From: Prorocentrum cordatum
Lineage: Eukaryota > Sar > Dinophyceae > Prorocentrales > Prorocentraceae
NCBI GenBank assembly: GCA_963575745.1
Contig: CAUYUJ010000207.1
Location: forward strand, 80,001-116,872
Direction: 5' to 3'
Length of the DNA: 36,872 nucleotides
Part shown: piece by piece, positions 36,736-36,872 of the stretch
How the letters are laid out: every line of letters starts with the position of its first letter
How positions within the stretch are numbered: position 1 is the stretch's first letter
Notes under the pieces: model-generated
What the model saw: the letters and a program-made list of their open reading frames with translations, nothing else
Databases searched by the model: none
What the model was told of the DNA's origin: nothing
Program-made: the position numbers and the translations under genes

Positions 36736-36872
36736 ATCTTAAAGATCCGTCAGAATCCAGCAGAATCCCCCAGAATCCTCCAGGATCCTTATAATCCTCC
36801 AGGATCCTTCTGAATCCTCCAGAATCCTTCAGAATCCTTCAAGTCGGGGGGATTCCTCAGGATTCCTCAGGA
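36736..36872 (+). repeat. 11 bp minisatellite (CCAGAATCCTC) with terminal inversion
   Basis: Eight or so units of CCAGAATCCTC/CCAGGATCCTT to about 36842. After a GGGGGG run the last bases read AGGATTCCTC units in opposite orientation. The window edge cuts it. Confidence 0.85.

Overview
This window looks like intergenic, satellite-dominated DNA from a eukaryotic nuclear genome, most likely a protist or alga with abundant CpG. I cannot name the organism. There are no bacterial operons, ribosome binding sites, tRNA or rRNA genes that I can see. Nearly everything is tandem or modular repeat: (GAT)n, (GGA)n, (GTC)n and (TG)n microsatellites, minisatellites with 10-90 bp units, higher-order satellites with 260-430 bp units, and short conserved modules that recur in different combinations. 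Most open frames exist only because the repeat units lack stop codons. A 100-N assembly gap (3574-3673) sits inside one such tract.

Layout. 1-3300: GA and GC low-complexity DNA, a 167 bp MITE-like element (2007-2173) and a (GAT)n tract. 3283-5520: purine tract, gap, GGCCTCTTGG minisatellite, then a large degenerate inverted duplication of a GGCGCC array and a TTGCACCACATAG array centred near 5.0 kb. 5940-11180: four or five blocks, each a header module followed by a 76-98 bp satellite (core GTGGCCCCACAGGGAGC), separated by TATG and (ATC)n microsatellites. 11200-12360: the most gene-like interval, holding an exon-sized match to the Sm1 core of spliceosomal LSm3 behind a textbook intron end. 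12360-14760: 75 bp minisatellite, then modules E and C, a GGCCTCTTGG array, and modules B and D. 14790-18735: three copies of a composite repeat with conserved hairpins, each followed by a TTGCACCAC array; the middle copy carries an ~840 bp (GTC)n expansion. 18736-20335: AT-rich. 20336-22090: the minisatellite in opposite orientation as ~360 bp tandem units. 22435-24625: TATG microsatellite enclosing a pair of 377 bp direct repeats. 24822-25511: decayed, unrecognised coding-like DNA on the minus strand. 25577-33300: a higher-order array, C - (GAT)n - (GGA)n - minisatellite - B - C - (GGA)n - minisatellite - B - C - minisatellite - B - D. 33300-36872: mixed sequence with a 33 bp-arm palindrome, the second MITE copy (34506-34681), (CCT)n, a GATCCG cluster, an inverted minisatellite and a terminal 11 bp repeat.

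I see no working gene set. The only recognised protein homology is LSm3 (partial). The most informative biology is structural: short modules whose inverted-repeat arms persist across copies while loops diverge, and 99-100% identical blocks with visible recombination joints, which point to ongoing turnover of this repeat system.
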